Made by a program: the position numbers and the translations under genes. Below the pieces are notes generated by a model. That model was not told the origin of the DNA, searched no databases, and worked only from the letters and a program-made list of their open reading frames with translations. From JAKFEW01 sp036675505 (GTDB taxonomy: Bacteria > Cyanobacteriota > Sericytochromatia > S15B-MN24 > JAQBPE01), in assembly GCA_036675505.1 (NCBI GenBank), contig JAKFEW010000009.1, positions 1 to 64,000 on the forward strand: a stretch of DNA of 64,000 nucleotides, in the 5' to 3' direction. Of this stretch, positions 59,601 through 64,000 are shown piece after piece; position 1 is the stretch's first letter, and every line of letters begins with the position of its first letter.

Positions 59601-59769
59601 TCTGCATGGGCCCCTGCTGTGCAGAAGCGATGGCCACCTCGGCGGGCGAGAGCTTGGCCTGGCCGAGGGGGCGCTCGATCGTGGCGACCAGATGGCCGCA
59701 GCCAGCGATCGAGGCCAAGGCGGCAAACGCCCCGACCACCTGACGCAGGAATCCTCGAGCAGCCTTCAT
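56635..59769 (-). CDS. Large Ig-like (BIG2-type) repeat lipoprotein
   Basis: 1,044 residues. Signal with lipobox SIAGC (Cys ~24). At least eight bacterial Ig-like units, each with the pattern WSTDNGAVATVDAAGNVTAVGNGTA and T-V-x-Q-R between units, spaced ~95 residues. This is the BIG2 fold found in intimin-like adhesins and surface proteins. It is a stalk-like extracellular or outer-leaflet protein. Units are more divergent near the N-terminus and very similar near the C-terminus, suggesting recent internal duplication. It is translationally coupled to the barrel protein and divergent from the gene at 59907. Confidence 0.92.
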   Translation of the reverse strand: MKAARGFLRQVVGAFAALASIAGCGHLVATIERPLGQAKLSPAEVAIASAQQGPMQTFKSFAPASLRVHPAGLSASSGSRHRVAVEARDALGDVLSAGPVLVSLTPLILRVGADGTIETLAPGRGELAVSAGGAAAIMVVDVTGPLPARAPGELRIAGPRAMRVDMLGALPTALTLEADGTGTPTWVSSAPAVATVDAQGRVTVVGNGTATIHAELGGARSPDFTLTARQRPYLLTAVGPGGGGALRLAKDETATVAATLLDGNRNAVPVDGWRVDSPSVATVSAAGLIRGTGLGSTLVRPIAGRLAAPDRGAIALGVGQAPATPALGTGGLAVEPGRFTLPVGGHQALQARVRDGDGTVIQPPLTYVAEPAGVVQVDGAGLVTAIAPGQANVKVEGFGTSRNVPVTVVAAAPDAGLAIDGPASLMFTSLGPIGTPLAKAPPGTRWETADAGVVTVDDQGRLTAVADGRTTVTAVQGATRTGVAVEVDQRPAFLAVHGTLPGDPREVTAHGTEVALAFSGTAFDFNGNPMPVDRIVSDDEKVVFAGQRDVLIRDGGSAYVRAVSKGVRSSNANSVLIQSAAGATAVASSDGTGQVPTASPSPRGPDDLTLAVTPAAVGLTVGGQLRLGITVRDAQGTGVAVDPDYTTDDPAIATVSANGTITGVGVGTATIRVSVRGDRVDVPVTITLAGNPNLVVNPVSLTAAAFGVIGTPLVATTNQGAVAWSTDNGAVATVDAAGNVTAVGNGTANIIATAGAETTQVPVTVDQRASSVRVDSDEPGNPRSITLLTGETAQLGVTASDANGNAMAALGFEVAAGDAGIISVNGSGVLTAVGAGTAYVRVTTRGPVTSDDGESIRVTVEARDLDVSPGSLAFGALEATQALSGTSNQGAIAWSTDDAAVATVDTSGVVTSHADGTATITATSGTSSFDVTVTVAQRASTVLVSSGLVGDPRNIVFNRLGDTLTLTATATDANNQAVPQIGWESSDPSVVSVDANGLVTILADGEAYIRVITNGSVSSTDAQSILFTVDVNNAGSVDATINLP

Positions 59770-59906
59770 CCACCCCCCGGGCCCGCGATAGGCCTTCCGG
59801 AAGGCTATACCCAGCTTGCCGGACTACGACTCAACTTGGAAACAGATCGACATTATTCGTTCCGGACACGGCGAAGACGAACCCTCGCTGCGGGTATATA
59901 GCTTGC

Positions 59907-62705
59907 ATGGTAGGTAGGGGGGAGCGGGCGCGGTCGAACGCCCGACAAGGTGAAAACTGGCTGCGGGCGCTCACGACGTGGGTGGCCGTGGCTTGTGTCG
60001 CGCTCGTGTCCGCCTGCCAGCCGGCCGCGCGCGGCACGCTCGTGGTGGCGCCGAACCAACAGCCGGCGGCCGCGCCGCAGACCGGCCGGGTGGGCTTCGC
60101 CATCAACGTGCCGCGCAAGTCCTCGAAGGCCCTGCGCCGGGTGCTGAGCACCGGCGCCGAGAGCTCGACCTTGCTCGTCAACCGTCTCGACGTGTCGTTG
60201 AGCGGCCCCGGCTTCTTCACCTCGCTCTTCCCGTCGGACTCCACCGAGGGCTCGATGAGCGTCACGAGCGGCTCGATCGCCTCGCACATCGACAACGTGC
60301 CGACCGGCTCGAACCGCTTCATCAAGGTCGTCGCCTGGAACGGCGCGCGGAAGCTGAACCAGATCGGCGGCGTGATCGACGTCCAGCCCGGCTTCCAGAA
60401 CCACGTGACGATCGGCCTGTCCACCACGCCGACGGCGGCGATCATCGAGGAGCTCGCGACGCGCGCCCCGGAAGGCGCGCGGACGGTCTCGTCGACGACC
60501 GTCCAGAACTACCTCGACACCTACGTCACCAAGCCCGTCGTGGACGATCCGACCCGGCAGAACGCCTTCGATGGGTACCACCCGTACCGGGTCAACCCGG
60601 ACGGCGTCGTCGATTACCTGATCGCGAACAATTTCGAGCTCCCCGACGACTTCGACGCCACGCGCGAAGCCGACCAGGCCTTCGTGCTGCAAGGCGCCAG
60701 CCTGCGCATCCTGACGGACGCGCTGCCGGTGGGCTCGCGCATCTGGCTCAACGATCCCACGTCCGCGATCTTCGAGACCACCGACGCCACAGCGACCGAG
60801 TACGTGATCCCCGACGTCGCCCCGAACTTCGAGGCCAACGCCGGCGAAACGGGGCAGCCGGCGTGGACGCTCACCGTGCTCACGCCCACCGGCAAGATCC
60901 TCACGCTCGAGGTCGCGGTCGGGCGCCACACGCTCGCCGAGCCCGCGACCGGCGAGACCCAGGTCGACATTCGTTCGGCTCTCCAGCAAGCCGACACCGA
61001 GATCGCCCGCATCTACCTGAGCCCCTCGGAATCCAGCTGGACCGGCACGTCGCTCACCCTCAACGGCCGGGTGGGCCAACAGCTTTTCGTCTACGCCGAG
61101 GATCGCCAGGGCCGCATCTCGCCGGTGCTGCCCGGCGCGCTCGACTGGACCAGCCTCGACGCCCGCGTGCAGGTGGGCAACGGCACCGCGCTCGACGCCG
61201 CCAAGCTCGCGCCGCTCAACGGCGACACCAGCGGCCTGCTGGCGGCCGACCTGAACGACTACGGCCTGGTCTATCCGCTGACCGAGACCAGCGCCTCGGA
61301 CGCGACCGACCTCGCGTCGGTGAGGGGCACGCTGCGCGGCACGTCGCTCACCGCCGATCTCGGGTTCCGGATCGGGTACCTCGGCGCCGACACGGGCCGC
61401 GTGAAGATCGACGTGCGCAGCCAGGGCATCAAGATGGTGCCGGCCGTCCAGACGCTCACTACCTTCGGCGAGCCGCTGCCTTTCACGATCGTCGAGGCCG
61501 ACGCGCCGGAGGATGTGACCTACCAGTGGATCGCGGACAACCCGGCGATCCGCTTCGACGGCACGGGACCCACTGTGAACGTCTCCTCGATCGCCGATTT
61601 CGGCGCGGCGCAGGCCACGATCACCGCCACGTCCTCCACCGGCCGCCAGGTGACGGCCAGGGTCGGCACTGCCTTCGGCGTCGGCGCCGTCAACGGCCTG
61701 GTGCTCGCGCCGGCCCACCTCGCGAAGTTCGACCTGCTGCCAGCGCTCAACCCGGCGAACAACGACATCACCGCGCAGGCCAGCGAGTCGCTCAAGGCGT
61801 ACCTGAACGTCTTCATGGGCACGGCCACGGTCGGCGCGACCGACCCGGGCGACCCGACCGGCGGCCGGTTCATCTGGAAGTCCTCCGATCCCTTCATCGT
61901 GAGCGTTGCCGGCGCGTTCCCCAGCCGCACGGCCACGCTCACGGCGTTCCGTCCGGGCAACGTCACGCTGACGGCGATCGACATGCTCGGTCGCCAGATC
62001 AGCGTGCCGCTCAAGGCGCAGTTCGACAAGACCGGCACCATCAGCGGCGCCGTGCAGGCGCCCGACAGCGGCATCACGCTGGTCGCGCCGGCCGAGGCCG
62101 GGATCGAAGCCGCCCTGCGCGGCGCGTTCGACCAGACCACCGCCGAAGCGGTCGAGCGAGACGTCGTGGCCCCGCTCTTCCGCTGGATCTCGCTCGACAG
62201 GCACCGGCTCGAGGTCTCGCCGCCCATCGGCGAGGTCTTCCCGCATGCGCGGGCGAGGCTCAAGATCCTGCAGCCCGGCCCCGCCTCGTTCAGGCTCATC
62301 AGCGCGCGCACCGGCAAGAGCCGCACGTTCATGCTCAACCTGAGCCTGGCCAACGGTGCCATCAACGGCAGCATCGTGACGCCGGCGCTCAAGGTCCGCC
62401 AGCTCGCCCCGGCGCCGCCGACCGGCAGCACGGCCACGCTGGTGATCGCGCGGGACCTCGGCGAGACCGCCACGCTCGAGGCGGACGACCCGTCGGACGG
62501 CACGCCGGCGATGGTCTGGACCGCCGAAACGCCGACGCTGCTGGCCGTGACCAACCAGGCCGGCAACACGGCCACGATCCGGTTCCTCGATTACGGCTCC
62601 GGCCTGGTGCGGGTGGTGAACACCCGCACCGGGCGCTGGGGCTCGCTCAAGTTCGACATCCAGCCCACCGGCAAGGGCACGGGCAACATCCAGGTGACGC
62701 TATGA
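59907..62705 (+). CDS. Large Ig-like-domain lipoprotein
   Basis: 932 residues from ATG 59907 (the frame is open to 59619). Lipobox ALVSAC after a longer than usual n-region (~30 residues). The body has a predicted beta architecture: an early domain (GRVGFAINVPRKSSKAL, ...RLDVSLSGPGFFT), the TDA-rich region ~280-350, and several Ig-like units toward the C-terminus (VTYQWIADNPAIRFDG, FIWKSSDPFIVSVAG, MVWTAETPTLLAVTN). TATATA lies only 6 bp before the ATG, so the message could be leaderless or the start further downstream. The stop overlaps the next gene (ATGA). It belongs to the same surface-protein group as its neighbours. Confidence 0.85.
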   Translation: MVGRGERARSNARQGENWLRALTTWVAVACVALVSACQPAARGTLVVAPNQQPAAAPQTGRVGFAINVPRKSSKALRRVLSTGAESSTLLVNRLDVSLSGPGFFTSLFPSDSTEGSMSVTSGSIASHIDNVPTGSNRFIKVVAWNGARKLNQIGGVIDVQPGFQNHVTIGLSTTPTAAIIEELATRAPEGARTVSSTTVQNYLDTYVTKPVVDDPTRQNAFDGYHPYRVNPDGVVDYLIANNFELPDDFDATREADQAFVLQGASLRILTDALPVGSRIWLNDPTSAIFETTDATATEYVIPDVAPNFEANAGETGQPAWTLTVLTPTGKILTLEVAVGRHTLAEPATGETQVDIRSALQQADTEIARIYLSPSESSWTGTSLTLNGRVGQQLFVYAEDRQGRISPVLPGALDWTSLDARVQVGNGTALDAAKLAPLNGDTSGLLAADLNDYGLVYPLTETSASDATDLASVRGTLRGTSLTADLGFRIGYLGADTGRVKIDVRSQGIKMVPAVQTLTTFGEPLPFTIVEADAPEDVTYQWIADNPAIRFDGTGPTVNVSSIADFGAAQATITATSSTGRQVTARVGTAFGVGAVNGLVLAPAHLAKFDLLPALNPANNDITAQASESLKAYLNVFMGTATVGATDPGDPTGGRFIWKSSDPFIVSVAGAFPSRTATLTAFRPGNVTLTAIDMLGRQISVPLKAQFDKTGTISGAVQAPDSGITLVAPAEAGIEAALRGAFDQTTAEAVERDVVAPLFRWISLDRHRLEVSPPIGEVFPHARARLKILQPGPASFRLISARTGKSRTFMLNLSLANGAINGSIVTPALKVRQLAPAPPTGSTATLVIARDLGETATLEADDPSDGTPAMVWTAETPTLLAVTNQAGNTATIRFLDYGSGLVRVVNTRTGRWGSLKFDIQPTGKGTGNIQVTL

Positions 62706-64000
62706 CCAGGGGGGCATCCTCGATGAAGACATACCGCCGCGCGATCGAAAGCCTCCGCCTTGGGGTCTGCGGGCTCGCATGCCTGAGCTTCCTCGCGGCC
62801 TGCGCAACGCCGCTGGGGCGGCCGGCGCCGATCGCGCTGCGCGGGGCGCAGGCGGCCGTGGCCGCAGGCGCGCCCTCCGGCGAGGTCGGGCGGGCCGAGA
62901 TCGTCGTGCGGCTCAGCGAGGACAAGCGCCGGTCCGCCCTGCCTTCCCGCCGGCTCGCCAGCGTCGATCTCGCCCGCGCGACGGCCATCACCGTGCGCGT
63001 GACCGGCGCGGGCATCAACGGCTGGCAGACCGTCGCGAGCAGCAGCACGTTCGGCGCGCCGGACGTCAACGGCATCCGCACCGCGACGTTCACCTCGACC
63101 ACCGTGCCGGCCGGTGCGCGGCGCGTCTTCAAGGTGGAGGTCAAGGACGGGTCCACGCTGCTCGAGGAGCTGTGGGGCGTCGCCGACGTGCCGGCGGCCG
63201 CCACCACCACCGTGACGGTGACGCGGGCCGGCACGCCCACGGCCAAGATCTTCCGCAAGCTGATCGCGACCCGCAACGCCCCCCAGGCCCTCGGCCTCAA
63301 CATCGCGGCGGTGCAGGGCTTCGTCGACAAGCTGCTCAACACCGACAGCGCGACAGGCGACCCGATCGACGGCGCAAAGCCGAAGATCGACTACTCGCTG
63401 CTCAACGTCGACCTCGCCGCGAACGCGATCGCCCTCGGCGAGGGCGGCCAGAGCTTCACGGTGCCGGCGACCGTGCCGGCCTCGCTCGTGCCGACGCCGG
63501 TGCGGCGCGCCCAGATCCAGATCAAGGCGCTCGACATCAAGGGCCTGACGACGACCAGCGAGTGCGTCGTCTTCGTGAGCGACCCGGCCTCGCCCGTGGT
63601 GCGGACCACGACGGGCAACCCTGTCGACGTGACGCTGCCCGATATCACCCCCGGCACCTGGACGGCCAGCGTGATCGATCTCGCCAACGGCCGCCAGGCC
63701 TCGATCACCGTCACGCTCGCCGAGAGCGAGTCGAAGGTCGTGACGGTGACGCTCCCGCCGCAGGACGTGGACGTGATGATCGGCGCCTACAACCTCGAAT
63801 CGAGCCAGCCTTACGGCTACAACGGCGACGGCATCCACCCGGCGCTGGCCTACCTCAATGATCCGCAGGCGCTCGCGATCAGTGGCTCGATGGTGTACTT
63901 CGTCGACACCGCCAACAAGCGCATCCGGTCGATGGACCTGGCCTCGAACGCCCCGGTGGTCCAGACCGTCGCAGGTAACGGCGTGACGGCCACGGTGGTC
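62702..64000 (+). CDS. Lipoprotein with beginning NHL repeats, 3' end outside the window
   Basis: Open frame from ATG 62702 (ATGA overlap; ATG 62723 with AGGGGGG ahead is an alternative start) to the end of the window, at least 433 residues. Lipobox SFLAAC. The first part resembles the preceding gene's early domain (RAEIVVRLSEDKRR, ITVRVTGAGINGW, a threonine-rich strand block). Near the right edge NHL-type units begin (DPQALAISGSMVYFVDTANKR-IRSMDL, then VQTVAGNGVT), as in the NHL lipoprotein at 42171. So it is probably a fusion of an adhesin-like N-terminal region with a beta-propeller. The C-terminus is missing only because of the window end. Confidence 0.85.
   Translation, partial: MTRGASSMKTYRRAIESLRLGVCGLACLSFLAACATPLGRPAPIALRGAQAAVAAGAPSGEVGRAEIVVRLSEDKRRSALPSRRLASVDLARATAITVRVTGAGINGWQTVASSSTFGAPDVNGIRTATFTSTTVPAGARRVFKVEVKDGSTLLEELWGVADVPAAATTTVTVTRAGTPTAKIFRKLIATRNAPQALGLNIAAVQGFVDKLLNTDSATGDPIDGAKPKIDYSLLNVDLAANAIALGEGGQSFTVPATVPASLVPTPVRRAQIQIKALDIKGLTTTSECVVFVSDPASPVVRTTTGNPVDVTLPDITPGTWTASVIDLANGRQASITVTLAESESKVVTVTLPPQDVDVMIGAYNLESSQPYGYNGDGIHPALAYLNDPQALAISGSMVYFVDTANKRIRSMDLASNAPVVQTVAGNGVTATVV

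Noticed and set aside
1..64000. CRISPR arrays, rRNA genes, complete IS elements, replication origin
   Set aside because: No regularly spaced direct repeats, no rRNA sequence, no transposase or integrase gene and no DnaA-box cluster were seen on either strand.

Overview
The window is GC-rich DNA from a bacterium that very likely has an outer membrane. It encodes many lipoproteins, a tripartite RND efflux pump, an outer-membrane-type beta-barrel candidate and large Ig-like/NHL-repeat surface proteins. GTG and TTG starts are frequent and none of the seven tRNA genes encodes its CCA end. No phylogenetic marker is present. The mix (NHL and BIG2 lipoproteins, kinase-ATPase-GAF giants) would fit Sericytochromatia-like Cyanobacteriota or myxobacteria-like deltaproteobacteria, but this is a guess.

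Layout. (1) 1-11,130 is an accessory, partly decaying region: two HigBA-type toxin-antitoxin modules (one intact, one with a beheaded toxin), a MerR/TipA-like regulator and a DA1-like LIM/HExxH peptidase both broken by internal deletion plus frameshift, several small orphan genes, and a probable lipid-modification group (membrane protein, SAM methyltransferase, cNMP-binding patatin, COG2907-like flavoprotein). (2) 11,133-13,164: uracil-DNA glycosylase and a D-Ala-D-Ala carboxypeptidase. (3) 13,417-26,278 is the main find: a promoter with two palindromes, then nine tightly packed, mostly overlapping genes: isonitrile synthase (PvcA/IsnA), Fe/2OG oxygenase (PvcB/IsnB), HpaB/PvcC-type flavin hydroxylase, asparagine-synthetase-like amidotransferase, quinone reductase, LigB extradiol dioxygenase, SDR, MFS exporter and an ATP-grasp ligase. 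An ABC exporter pair follows. It reads as a pathway that makes a tyrosine-derived isonitrile catechol, opens the ring, amidates or ligates the product and exports it. (4) 26,296-27,104 (minus) holds a roughly 770-nt, hairpin-rich stretch with no convincing ORF, bracketed by its own promoter and an intrinsic terminator: a candidate large structured non-coding RNA. (5) 27,285-41,717 is mixed housekeeping and envelope genes: papain-like-fold exported proteins, a PAP2/haloperoxidase lipoprotein, a thioredoxin, a MarR-controlled RND pump, and a peroxiredoxin-like gene whose in-frame TGA replaces the catalytic Cys and is followed by a SECIS-like hairpin, hence a probable selenoprotein. (6) 42,171-51,154 has an NHL lipoprotein and a 1,524-residue kinase/ATPase/GAF regulator. 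(7) 52,163-53,254 (minus) is a seven-tRNA array behind a leader with its own promoter, a 22-codon ORF and a terminator. (8) 54,332-64,000 has a papain-like lipoprotein, then an Ig-like-repeat lipoprotein coupled to a beta-barrel protein, and two divergent large lipoproteins, the last running off the window.

Three signals deserve most attention: the isonitrile operon, the minus-strand structured RNA, and the Sec-encoding TGA at 38905. The tRNA-array leader is a fourth, more speculative one.
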